Below are positions 35,172 to 43,303 of a stretch of 58,507 bases of DNA, piece after piece. The notes beneath the pieces were generated by a model. That model did not search any database. It was not told the origin of the DNA and saw nothing but the letters and a program-made list of their open reading frames with translations. A program made the translations under genes and the position numbers. This DNA is from Bradyrhizobium sp. 1. GTDB taxonomy: Bacteria > Pseudomonadota > Alphaproteobacteria > Rhizobiales > Xanthobacteraceae. Location of the stretch: contig NZ_JADPJH010000028.1 of assembly GCF_023073315.1 (NCBI RefSeq), positions 223,660-282,166 of the forward strand, read 5' to 3'. Each line of letters starts with the position of its first letter. Position 1 is the stretch's first letter.

Positions 35172-35186
35172 ACAAGTTCGGTGCCA
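35172..35186 (-). promoter_or_regulatory. Candidate sigma-54 promoter of allC (variant -12)
   Basis: On the reverse strand TGGCACCGAACTTGT keeps a strong -24 (TGGCAC) but has GT instead of GC at -12. The transcript start would be near 35160. Confidence 0.45.
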
Positions 35187-35429
35187 GCAAAATCTTGCAG
35201 CCGGCGCCATCCCAACCCGCGCGTGGTTAGCATGAATGGGCCTTGCCGGCAGACCGCCGGGCGCCGGTCGTGCACATGCCAGAGCCGGTTAAGACTGCTT
35301 AACTCAGCTGCATACAATGATAAAATACTGCCTATAAATTAATCTGCCAATTTCCTCATCAAGAAACCAACGTGATAAATACATCAATAATTTCAACATA
35401 TTGAAGATATATGCACGCTTCATAACCTC

Positions 35430-35444
35430 TGGCACGAAGCTTGC
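35430..35444 (+). promoter_or_regulatory. Sigma-54 (-24/-12) promoter of BMP-ABC operon
   Basis: TGGCACGAAGCTTGC is an exact consensus match with GG-N10-GC spacing, 75 bases before the first gene; predicted transcript start near 35456. Confidence 0.8.
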
Positions 35445-35519
35445 GACACCTTATCCGGGCTCCGCCAAACCGGCGCGGCCGCGAGATTAGGGCGGGGCAC
35501 CCGCCAAGGGAGCAACCCA

Positions 35520-36632
35520 ATGGATTTTGGCAGGATTTCACGACGGCATTTGTTGCAAGGCGGCGCGGCTCTCACTCTGGGCGCGGCATCAGGCATCCGC
35601 CCGGTCTTCGCGGCCGAGACGACCATCGGCTTCATCTATGTCGGCTCGCGCGACGACTACGGCTACAACCAGGCGCATGCGCAGGGCGCAGCCGCATTGA
35701 AGAAGATTCCCGGCCTCAAGGTCGTCGAGGAAGAGAAAGTGCCGGAGACCGATGCGGTCGAGAAGACAATCGAGTCCATGATCAATCTCGACGGCGCGTC
35801 CCTGCTCTTCCCAACCTCGTTCGGCTACTACAACCCGCACATGATCAAGATGGCCAACAAGTTCCCGAAGTTGCGCTTCGAGCACTGCGGCGGCCTCTGG
35901 TCGGACAAGGATCCGAAGAACGCCGGCAGCTATTTCGGCTACATCGATGAAGCCCAGTACATCTCGGGCATCGTCGCCGGCTACACCTCCAAGAGCGGCA
36001 AGGTCGGCTTCGTCGCGGCCAAGCCGATCCCCCAGGTGCTGCGCAACATCAACGCCTTCGCGCTCGGCGCCAAGCTCGCCAACCCGAAGGCCACCACGCA
36101 GGTGATCTTCACCGGCGACTGGTCGATGCCGGTCAAGGAAGCCGAAGCGACCAACAGCCTGATCGACCAGGGCGTGGACGTGCTCACCTGTCACGTCGAC
36201 GGCCCGAAGACCATGGTCGAGAACGCCGCGCGCCGCGGCGCCTTCGTCTGCGGCTATCACGTCAACCAGTCGCCGCTGGCGCCGAAGGCCTATCTCACCG
36301 GCGCCGAGTGGAATTGGGAAGCGCTCTATCCGAAGTTTGTGAAAATGATCGCGGCCGGCGAGAGCATCCCGAACTTCTATCGCGGCGGCCTCAAGGAAGA
36401 GATCGTCAAGACCTCGCCTTATGGCGAGTCCGTCTCCGCCGAAGCGCGCAAGCACGCCGACGAGGTCAAGGCAAAGTTCCTGTCGGCGGAAGGCTACGCC
36501 ATCTTCAAGGGCGGGCTGGTCGACAACAAGGGCAAGACGGTCATCCCGGCCGGCACCGATCGTGGCCAGAAGGATCCTGAACTCGAGAAGATGGACTATC
36601 TCGTCGAGGGAGTGATCGGAGCGACTTCGTGA
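35520..36632 (+). CDS. BMP-family ABC transporter substrate-binding protein, 370 aa
   Basis: A periplasmic binding protein of the basic membrane protein/PnrA family, which usually bind purine nucleosides or related compounds. It begins with a twin-arginine leader (ISRRHLLQGGAALTLGAA). The BMP fold is evident: IGFIYVGSRDDYGYNQAHAQG, LLFPTSFGYYNPHMIKMANKFP, FEHCGGLWSD, and a late IPNFYRGGLKEEIV. It is the first gene of a five-gene operon behind a sigma-54 promoter. The ligand may be a purine, or a biuret/ureide compound given the enzyme in the operon. Confidence 0.85.
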   Translation: MDFGRISRRHLLQGGAALTLGAASGIRPVFAAETTIGFIYVGSRDDYGYNQAHAQGAAALKKIPGLKVVEEEKVPETDAVEKTIESMINLDGASLLFPTSFGYYNPHMIKMANKFPKLRFEHCGGLWSDKDPKNAGSYFGYIDEAQYISGIVAGYTSKSGKVGFVAAKPIPQVLRNINAFALGAKLANPKATTQVIFTGDWSMPVKEAEATNSLIDQGVDVLTCHVDGPKTMVENAARRGAFVCGYHVNQSPLAPKAYLTGAEWNWEALYPKFVKMIAAGESIPNFYRGGLKEEIVKTSPYGESVSAEARKHADEVKAKFLSAEGYAIFKGGLVDNKGKTVIPAGTDRGQKDPELEKMDYLVEGVIGATS

Positions 36633-37741
36633 CCACGGAAGCCGCGGATTCCACTGAAGCGGCCGGGACGATTGCCCCGGCCGCCGATCCCGGCTTTCTG
36701 CAACGCCACGGCGGCACGATCGAATATGTCCTGATCCCGAGTGCGGCGCTCGCCGGCGCGCTCGTGGTGTTCGGCATCTTCGTCGCGATGTTCGGCAAGA
36801 ACCCGCTCGACCTCTATTTCTACATGTACTACGGCGCGTTCGGTACCTGGTTCTCCTGGCAGAACACGCTGACGCGCGCGGCGCCTTTAATCCTCACCGC
36901 GCTCTGCACGGCGCTGCCGGCGCAGCTCGGCATGGTGATCATCGGCGGCGAAGGCGCGCTGCTGATCGGCGCGCTGTCGGCGACAAGCGCCGCACTGGTG
37001 CTTCAGGGTATGCCGCCGCTCGTCGTGCAGATCGCCATGGTCATCGCCGGTGTGGTCGGCGGCGGCTTGTGGATCATGCTGGCGGGCGCGCTGCGGCAAT
37101 ATCGCGGCGTCAACGAAACCATCTCGAGCCTGCTGCTCGTCTACATCGGCCTCGCGATCCTCAACCATCTCGTCGAAGGCGTGATGCGCGATCCCGCGAG
37201 CCTCAACAAGCCTTCGACCCGCGAGATCGGCGCCGCCAACATGATCGGCTCGATCCCAGGCACCGACGTGCATTGGGGCCTCGTCTTCGGCCTGATCGCC
37301 GCCATCGCCGCCTACATCCTGATCTATCACACCGTATTCGGCTTCGCCGCGCGCGTCGCCGGCGGCAACATCCGCGCTGCCAAGATCGTCGGCCTCGGCG
37401 TCAGCAAGCTGATCCTGACCGTTTGCTTCCTCGCCGGCGGCGCTGCGGGCCTCGCCGGCATGGTCGAGGTCGCAGCCGTGCAGGGGCGCACCAACGCCAA
37501 TCTCGCGGCGGGCTACGGCTTCACCGGCATCCTCGTCGCTTTCCTCGCACGGCAAAATCCGCTCGCCATCATCCCCGTCGCGATTTTGCTCGGCGGCATC
37601 AGCGCCAGCGGCGGCCTGCTGCAACGCCGCCTCGGGTTGCCCGATGCGTCCGTGCTGGTGTTGCAAGGCATCATCTTCGTCTTCGTGCTGGCCAGCGATG
37701 CGCTCTACGGCCGCATCGGGTTCCTGAAGGGAAAGTCCTGA
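36629..37741 (+). CDS. ABC transporter permease, BMP/nucleoside type, 370 aa
   Basis: An inner-membrane permease of the branched-chain/ribose-type (BPD_transp_2) class with about 8-10 spans. Motifs include QLGMVIIGGEGALLIGALSA and VAGGNIRAAKIVGLGVSK, the cytoplasmic coupling region, and AGYGFTGILVAFLARQNPLAI. The GTG start overlaps the previous stop by four bases (GTGA), so it is translationally coupled. The N-terminal 25 residues are acidic and Ala-rich. Confidence 0.87.
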   Translation: MTTEAADSTEAAGTIAPAADPGFLQRHGGTIEYVLIPSAALAGALVVFGIFVAMFGKNPLDLYFYMYYGAFGTWFSWQNTLTRAAPLILTALCTALPAQLGMVIIGGEGALLIGALSATSAALVLQGMPPLVVQIAMVIAGVVGGGLWIMLAGALRQYRGVNETISSLLLVYIGLAILNHLVEGVMRDPASLNKPSTREIGAANMIGSIPGTDVHWGLVFGLIAAIAAYILIYHTVFGFAARVAGGNIRAAKIVGLGVSKLILTVCFLAGGAAGLAGMVEVAAVQGRTNANLAAGYGFTGILVAFLARQNPLAIIPVAILLGGISASGGLLQRRLGLPDASVLVLQGIIFVFVLASDALYGRIGFLKGKS

Positions 37742-37742
37742 A

Positions 37743-38669
37743 ATGGCAGACGGATCGATCGGACTCTGGACCGTCCCGCTCGCCGTGCTCGGCGGCGCCA
37801 TTCGCGTCTCCACGCCCTTCCTGTTCGTGAGCCTCGGCGAATGCATCACCGAGCGCTCCGGCCGTATCAATCTCGGCCTCGAGGGTACGCTGGTGATGGG
37901 GGCAATGAGCGCCTACGGCATCTCCTATCTCACCGGCTCGCCCTGGCTCGGCGTGCTCGCCGCCGGCATCACCGGTGCGCTACTGGGCGCGCTGCACGCC
38001 GGCATCTGCTCGCTGCCGCGCGTCAACGACGTCGCGGTCGGCATCGCGCTGATGCTGTTCGGCACCGGACTGGCCTTCTATCTCGGCAAGCCGTTGATCG
38101 AGCCGACCGCGCCGCGGCTGTCGGCGATCGATTTTGGCTGGTGGAGCGACATCCCGCAGCTGCGCGCCGCGCTCCGTGTCAACGTCCTCTTCCTGATCGG
38201 CGTCGCGCTCGCGCCGATCCTCTATTGGGCGTTCCGCACCACCCGCTGGGGCCTCCTCATCCGCACCGCCGGCGAGAGTTCTGATGCGGCACGCGCCATG
38301 GGCCATTCCGTGCTGCTGATCCGCCTGCGCGCCACCATGGTTGGCGGCTTCCTCGCCGGCATCGGCGGCTCGTTCCTGTCGCTGTTCTATCCCGGCAGCT
38401 GGAACGAGGGTCTGTCTTCCGGCCAGGGCATCACCGCCGTCGCACTCGTGATCTTCGCGCGCTGGGATCCTCTGCTCTGCCTGTGGGCCTCGCTCGCCTT
38501 CGGCGGCGCCGCGGCGCTCGGACCGGCCCTGCAATCGGTTGGCGTCACCTCCGGCTATCACCTGTTCAACGCCGCGCCCTACATCCTGACGCTGGCGATC
38601 ATGATCATCACCTGCTCGCCGAAACGCACGTTGACCGGCGCGCCCGCTGAACTCTCGATCACACGATAA
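37743..38669 (+). CDS. ABC transporter permease, BMP/nucleoside type, 308 aa
   Basis: The second permease of the complex. It shows LGECITERSGRINLGLEGTLVMGAMSAY, as in nucleoside ABC permeases, and RTAGESSDAARAMGHSVLLIR as the coupling helix. It starts one base after the first permease stop. The C-terminus ends near ITCSPKRTLTGAP. Confidence 0.87.
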   Translation: MADGSIGLWTVPLAVLGGAIRVSTPFLFVSLGECITERSGRINLGLEGTLVMGAMSAYGISYLTGSPWLGVLAAGITGALLGALHAGICSLPRVNDVAVGIALMLFGTGLAFYLGKPLIEPTAPRLSAIDFGWWSDIPQLRAALRVNVLFLIGVALAPILYWAFRTTRWGLLIRTAGESSDAARAMGHSVLLIRLRATMVGGFLAGIGGSFLSLFYPGSWNEGLSSGQGITAVALVIFARWDPLLCLWASLAFGGAAALGPALQSVGVTSGYHLFNAAPYILTLAIMIITCSPKRTLTGAPAELSITR

Positions 38670-38686
38670 CACGCACGAGGTCGTCC

Positions 38687-39370
38687 ATGCCCGAGCGCCA
38701 CATCAAGTCCGAACCCTATGCCTGGCCTTACAATGGTGATCTCCGTCCCGAGAACACCGCCCTTGTTATCATCGACATGCAGACCGATTTCTGCGGCATC
38801 GGCGGCTATGTCGACAAGATGGGCTACGACCTCTCGCTGACACGGGCGCCAATCGAGCCGATCAAGAAGCTGCTCACGGCGATGCGCGCCCAAGGCTTCC
38901 ACATCATCCATACCCGCGAGGGCCATCGCCCCGATCTCTCCGATCTGCCCGCCAACAAGCGCTGGCGCTCGCGCCAGATCGGCGCCGGAATCGGCGATCC
39001 CGGCCCCTGCGGCCGCATCCTGGTGCGCGGCGAGCCCGGCTGGGACATCATCGAGGAGCTGGCACCCTTGCCGGGGGAACCTGTCATCGACAAGCCCGGC
39101 AAGGGCTCGTTCTGCGCCACCGATCTGGAGCTGATCCTGCGCGTCCGCGGCATCGAGAACATCGTGCTGACGGGCATCACCACCGACGTCTGCGTCCACA
39201 CCACCATGCGCGAGGCCAACGACCGGGGCTTCGAATGCGTGCTGCTGCACGATTGCTGCGGCGCGACCGACAAGAGCAACCACGAGCACGCGCTGAAGAT
39301 GATCAAGATGCAGGGCGGCGTGTTCGGCGCGGTCTCGACGTCGGATGCCTTCATCGGAGCGATTTCGTGA
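38687..39370 (+). CDS. biuH: Biuret-hydrolase-like cysteine hydrolase (isochorismatase superfamily), 227 aa
   Basis: Probably hydrolyses biuret to allophanate and ammonia. The catalytic triad is D30 (IIDMQTDF), K136 (DKPGKGSF) and C169 (TTDVCVHTT). The spacing of these residues, and blocks such as PYAWPYNG, YDLSLTRAPIEPIKKL, REGHRPDLSDLPANKRWRS, and CCGATDKSNHEHALKMIKMQGG, agree with my memory of the Rhizobium biuret hydrolase. Ureidoacrylate or N-carbamoylsarcosine hydrolase are alternatives. It sits inside an ABC operon, between permease and ATPase, so it likely processes the imported substrate. Confidence 0.72.
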   Translation: MPERHIKSEPYAWPYNGDLRPENTALVIIDMQTDFCGIGGYVDKMGYDLSLTRAPIEPIKKLLTAMRAQGFHIIHTREGHRPDLSDLPANKRWRSRQIGAGIGDPGPCGRILVRGEPGWDIIEELAPLPGEPVIDKPGKGSFCATDLELILRVRGIENIVLTGITTDVCVHTTMREANDRGFECVLLHDCCGATDKSNHEHALKMIKMQGGVFGAVSTSDAFIGAIS

Positions 39371-40899
39371 TCATCGGCGAAACGCCCCCGCCGGCAGGCG
39401 CTTTCGGCGTCAATGCCATCGCCATGACGATGCGCTTCGGCGACTTCCTGGCGCTCGACAATGTCGAGCTGAAGGTGCGCCCGGGCTCGTTCCACGCGCT
39501 GCTCGGCGAGAACGGCGCCGGAAAGTCCACCCTCGTCAAATGCATCATGGGCTATTACCACGCCACTGAAGGCGACATCATCGTCGGCGACCGCGAGCAG
39601 GCCATCGCCAACCCGAAGGACGCCCACGCGCTCGGCCTCGGCATGGTCTACCAGCACTTTACGCTGGTGCCGGCCATGACGGTTGCCGAAAACCTCGTGC
39701 TGGCACGTGACGATGTGCCGGCCGTGGTGAACTGGTCGAAGGAGATGAAGGAGCTCGAGGCTTTTTTGGCGCGGATGCCGTTCAAGGTCCCGCTCGGTGC
39801 AAGGGTTTCCGACATCTCCGCCGGCGAACGGCAGAAGTGCGAAATTCTCAAGCAGCTCTATTTGAAGCGCCGCTTCCTGATCCTGGACGAACCGACCTCG
39901 GTGCTGACGCCGGCGGAAGCCGATGAAGTGCTCGGCATGCTCCGCGACATGGTCGTGAAGGGCGAGCTGACCATCCTGATGATCACGCACAAATTCCGCG
40001 AGGTCATGGCCTTCGCCGACGAGGTTACTATCCTGCGCCGCGGCAAGCTCGCTGGAGCCGGCAAGGTCGCGGAGCTCACGCCGGATGCGATGGCACGCAC
40101 CATGATCGGCGCCGAGGAGCTGACGGTCCAGCCGCCACGCACCGGCGAAGCCGGCAAAGCACGCCTTCAGCTGAAAAAAGTCCGCGCGCTCGACGATGCC
40201 GGCGCGGTCGCCGTGCACGATGTCTCCCTTACGGTCCGTGCCGGCGAGATCGTCGGCATCGCCGGCGTCTCCGGCAACGGTCAGCGCCAGCTCGTCGAGG
40301 TTTTGGCGGGCCAGCGCGAGGCCGAGAGTGGCGAGGTCCGGGTCGCAGGCGATCCCTATCACGCCAGCCGCGACGAGATGCGCCGCCACAGGATGTCGCT
40401 CCTGCCCGAGGAGCCACTGAAGAATGCCTGCGTCGGCGGCATGAGCGTTGCCGACAACATCGCCTTCCGCGAGTTCGACCGGGCGCCCTTCGCGAGCGGC
40501 GGCTGGTGGCTCAATCGCGGCGCCTTCCGCGACGACGCGAAGGAGAAGATCGGCCAGTACAAGATCAAGACCCGCACGCCCGATACGCCGATCTCGGCGC
40601 TGTCAGGCGGCAACGTCCAGCGCGCCGTGCTCGCCCGCGAGCTTGCGGGCGACGTCGAGGTGCTGATCGCAGCCAATCCCTGCTTCGGCCTCGACTTCGC
40701 CGCGGTGGCACAGATCCACGCCGAGATCATGGCCGCGCGCAACCGCGGCGCCGCCGTGCTGCTCGTCAGCGAGGATCTCGACGAATTGCTCGAACTCTCC
40801 GATCGGCTGGTGGTGATGTTCCACGGCGAATTCGTGTATGAAGCACGGACTAGCGAAGCCGACCTCACCGTGGTCGGCCGGCACATGGCGGGGCACTGA
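39367..40899 (+). CDS. ABC transporter ATP-binding protein, double-NBD sugar/nucleoside type, 510 aa
   Basis: A two-domain ATPase as in RbsA and BMP-type nucleoside systems. The first domain has Walker A GENGAGKSTLVK, the signature ISAGERQKCE and Walker B FLILDEPTS. The second has a degenerate Walker A (GVSGNGQRQLVEVLAG) but keeps LSGGNVQRAVLAREL, as usual for this class. The GTG start at 39367 overlaps the biuret-hydrolase-like stop by four bases. It completes the first BMP-ABC system. Confidence 0.9.
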   Translation: MIIGETPPPAGAFGVNAIAMTMRFGDFLALDNVELKVRPGSFHALLGENGAGKSTLVKCIMGYYHATEGDIIVGDREQAIANPKDAHALGLGMVYQHFTLVPAMTVAENLVLARDDVPAVVNWSKEMKELEAFLARMPFKVPLGARVSDISAGERQKCEILKQLYLKRRFLILDEPTSVLTPAEADEVLGMLRDMVVKGELTILMITHKFREVMAFADEVTILRRGKLAGAGKVAELTPDAMARTMIGAEELTVQPPRTGEAGKARLQLKKVRALDDAGAVAVHDVSLTVRAGEIVGIAGVSGNGQRQLVEVLAGQREAESGEVRVAGDPYHASRDEMRRHRMSLLPEEPLKNACVGGMSVADNIAFREFDRAPFASGGWWLNRGAFRDDAKEKIGQYKIKTRTPDTPISALSGGNVQRAVLARELAGDVEVLIAANPCFGLDFAAVAQIHAEIMAARNRGAAVLLVSEDLDELLELSDRLVVMFHGEFVYEARTSEADLTVVGRHMAGH

Positions 40900-40969
40900 C
40901 TGATCGTTTGAGCGTGATCTGTTCGGAAAGCCGCTGCTCACCTTTCCGGATCATGCTTTGGGAGGATCG

Positions 40970-41455
40970 ATGGACAACGCATCGGAGCGCGACAAGCACT
41001 TTTTGCGTTTGTCCTTTGCGGTCGCCCGCCGTTCCCTCACTCATGGCAACCATCCCTTCGGCTGCATCGTCGTCGATGCCGACGGCAAGGTGCTGATCGA
41101 GACCGAGAACGGCTACATGCCGGACCACGACGGCACCGCGCATGCCGAGCGCTTGGCGGCCACGCAGGCCTGCCGCACGCTCGGCCGCGAGGTGCTGGCA
41201 ACGGCAACGCTCTATTCCTCGGCCGAGCCCTGCGCGATGTGCGCCGGCGCGATCTACTGGGCCGGCATCGGCCGCGTGGTCTACGGCCTCAGCGAGCACC
41301 GCCTGCGCGGAGTTACCGGTAATCATCCGGAGAACCCGACGCTCGATTTGCCCTGCCGCGAGGTCTTTGCCAGCGGCCAGCGGCCGACCGAGGTTGTGGG
41401 ACCGCTGCTCGAAGACGAGGCCGAAGCGCTCCACGACGGTGTGTGGTCGAAGTAG
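40970..41455 (+). CDS. CDA-fold nucleobase deaminase (guanine deaminase-like), 161 aa
   Basis: A zinc deaminase of the cytidine deaminase superfamily. The zinc site is H58-A-E60 (GTAHAERLAA) and P-C88-A-M-C91 (EPCAMCAGAIYWAG). The sequence is closer to the GuaD/nucleoside deaminase branch than to tRNA adenosine deaminase (no TadA tail). Guanine to xanthine would fit the purine genes around. ATG 40970 has GGGAGGATCG. It is 70 bases after the ATPase and may be the last gene of the operon. Confidence 0.75.
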   Translation: MDNASERDKHFLRLSFAVARRSLTHGNHPFGCIVVDADGKVLIETENGYMPDHDGTAHAERLAATQACRTLGREVLATATLYSSAEPCAMCAGAIYWAGIGRVVYGLSEHRLRGVTGNHPENPTLDLPCREVFASGQRPTEVVGPLLEDEAEALHDGVWSK

Positions 41456-41467
41456 CTCGATTTCTTA

Positions 41468-41552
41468 GGGTGGGTTAGCCGAAGGCGTAACCCACCTCTT
41501 CTGTTTCCGCGGACAAAGACCGTGGTGGATTACGCCTTCGGCCCATCTACCC
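41468..41552. repeat. Paired palindromic (REP-like) element
   Basis: Unit 1 (41468-41496) is a hairpin with arms GGTGGGTTA and TAACCCACC. Unit 2 (41524-41552) reads GGTGGATTACGCCTTCGG and is an inverted, diverged copy of unit 1. The element lies between convergent genes. The same motif is, to my knowledge, dispersed in Bradyrhizobium genomes; it may also end transcription of both neighbours. Confidence 0.7.
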
Positions 41553-41631
41553 TACATCACGGCACTTCAAAACGAATGGCGCCGCGCATTCCTGCACGAC
41601 GCCATCGTTGCAATTTAACGACCCAAGCCGA

Positions 41632-42738
41632 TCAGAACTTCACAGTGACGCCACCGTACACCGTGGACTCGGTGCAGCTCTTGGTGCTCTGGCCGGTTGC
41701 GGCGACCGTGCAGACGCCAGCCATGGCGTTGTGGTCGAGGCCGAACTTGTTCTGCCAGTAGCGGTAGGCAACCCAGAGATCGACGAAGTGCGAGTACTTG
41801 TCGCCCCACACGGCCTTCGAGGCATCGAAGGTCAGGCGGATCGGTTCGCTGTTCAGCTCGGTCTTGGACTTGGTGCTGAGGATGCCCGCACCCGAGAGCG
41901 CAGGAAGACCGTTCGAGTCGCCCTTCGGGCCGTACCAGCCGGCGCGACCGCTGATCGACCAGAACTGCATGTTCGGCGGCAGGAAGCCGAGGTCCAGGTA
42001 ATAGTTGATTTCAACGGCCCAGGTCGGCTTGTAGCTGACATTGCCATCCGAGTTACAGGTCACGCCCGCGACGCCGGCACCGAACAGGCCGCACTGGGTG
42101 AAGGCGTTGTGGTTCAGGAACTCGTAGTACATCAACGGCGCGACGTTGATGTAGCCCTTGTAGGGAAGGTCGAAGGCGAACTGGAGACCGGCGACAACGT
42201 CCCGCTTGGCGGGCGCCAGGAAGTTGTTCTCGGTGTTGGCGTCCATGCCGACTTCGAACGAAATGTTGTGCAGCGGCCCCATGGTGAAGGCCTTGGTGTT
42301 GAAGATCTCGTTCCAACCGAAAGTCGAACGGAACAGGCCGTAGATCTCGGTTGCGCCCGCGCAATCATTAAGGCCACCGGTGATGGTCAGGCCGGGTGCG
42401 ACGCAAGGCGAAGTGGGATCGTTATGCCCCGACTTGAACATCGAGATCGTGAAGAAGTTGGTGCCGTACTGCCAGAGGTCGAAGTGCGTGAACGAATAGA
42501 CCTGCTTGGCGGTGGTGCCGTTGATGCTGCCGTCAGGACGCACGCTCCACATGCCGGGGTCGGTGCCCTTGGGCATCCAGGAGAACGACACGCGATTGTC
42601 GATCACCAGGAAGAACGGCAGGTCCGCCGCCTTCTTGACGGCCTTGACCGGCAGGTCCGCCGCCTGAGCCATGCCGGTGGTGGCGAGCGTAGCAAGTGAC
42701 AGCGCCGCGGCTGCAATTGCCTTGAAACGAAACAACAT
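41632..42738 (-). CDS. Tsx/OmpK-like outer-membrane channel, 368 aa
   Basis: A signal peptide (to AQAADLPVK) is followed by a beta-barrel pattern. The block VYSFTHFDLWQYGTNFFTISMFKSG resembles the nucleoside-specific channel (Tsx/OmpK) family (thxDxWkYGxNFFfvD). The barrel strands alternate aromatic residues and the protein ends in VTVKF, a typical terminal Phe. The mature N-terminus carries the AADLPVKA-type sequence common to rhizobial porins. It is divergent from the second BMP-ABC system, which supports nucleoside or nucleobase passage. Confidence 0.62.
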   Translation of the reverse strand: MLFRFKAIAAAALSLATLATTGMAQAADLPVKAVKKAADLPFFLVIDNRVSFSWMPKGTDPGMWSVRPDGSINGTTAKQVYSFTHFDLWQYGTNFFTISMFKSGHNDPTSPCVAPGLTITGGLNDCAGATEIYGLFRSTFGWNEIFNTKAFTMGPLHNISFEVGMDANTENNFLAPAKRDVVAGLQFAFDLPYKGYINVAPLMYYEFLNHNAFTQCGLFGAGVAGVTCNSDGNVSYKPTWAVEINYYLDLGFLPPNMQFWSISGRAGWYGPKGDSNGLPALSGAGILSTKSKTELNSEPIRLTFDASKAVWGDKYSHFVDLWVAYRYWQNKFGLDHNAMAGVCTVAATGQSTKSCTESTVYGGVTVKF

Positions 42739-43303
42739 CCTGAATACCCCCAAGTTTGGACACGTAAAAATGAACGTCCCTTGGGTGCGACACTTGCGCC
42801 GAACTCCCGGAGTGAGAAGCCTCAACTTCTTTCAAGGCATGCCGCATGTTTTGGCAAGCAGCCGACGTTGCACCGCGGAATTTTAAGGTTTCTGCGTTTC
42901 GCGATCGCCTGCGCGCAGCAGCGCGACGCCCGTCCTTGCCGGACATTCCCGTTTGATTCTGCTTGTCTTTCACGTCGACCCGACGATGCGGACATGATCG
43001 TCGGTGACGTCTGTCGCCTCGGCGCGGAATTGCATACGCGCGCTGGCGCGATTTTGCTCAACTTCACGTCAAGCCTGCACAGCGGGTTCCGATTTGGGTT
43101 GAACCGTCACAATTTTGCAACAGGCATCGCCCGCAGGAAACAAGAGTAAGGGCGTTCCCGAATACCGGTTGGAGACAATCATCGACCGGCGCGGGCCGCG
43201 ACTCGCAACACCAGCCGTCTGCCGAAGCGTTGAGCAAGGGATGACGCTTTTTCACACCTTACGCGGCGGTTCAAACTAGCCCAGTATTGAGGCACTTCAC
43301 CCC
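42739..43303. other. Long divergent intergenic region
   Basis: 565 bases without a supported gene between the Tsx-like channel and the second ABC system. A forward frame of 122 codons (42781-43149) lacks a ribosome-binding site and family similarity. I found no sigma-54 motif with GG-N10-GC spacing. It should contain promoters for both sides and could hide a small RNA. Confidence 0.5.

Larger units (their letters stand above)
35113..35519. other. Divergent regulatory region between allC and the BMP-ABC operon
   Basis: About 400 bases without a gene. The centre (roughly 35310-35430) is notably AT-rich compared with the window and is flanked by sigma-54-type promoters pointing in both directions. 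An activator and IHF would be expected to bind here; I cannot identify a definite NtrC palindrome. Confidence 0.5.

Noticed and set aside
43043..43056. TGGCGCGATTTTGC upstream of the second ABC system
   Set aside because: Also GG-N9-GC and about 250 bases from the gene; not a credible sigma-54 promoter.
42781..43149. 122-codon forward frame in the long intergenic region
   Set aside because: No ribosome-binding site, no hydrophobic or domain pattern, and no family resemblance.
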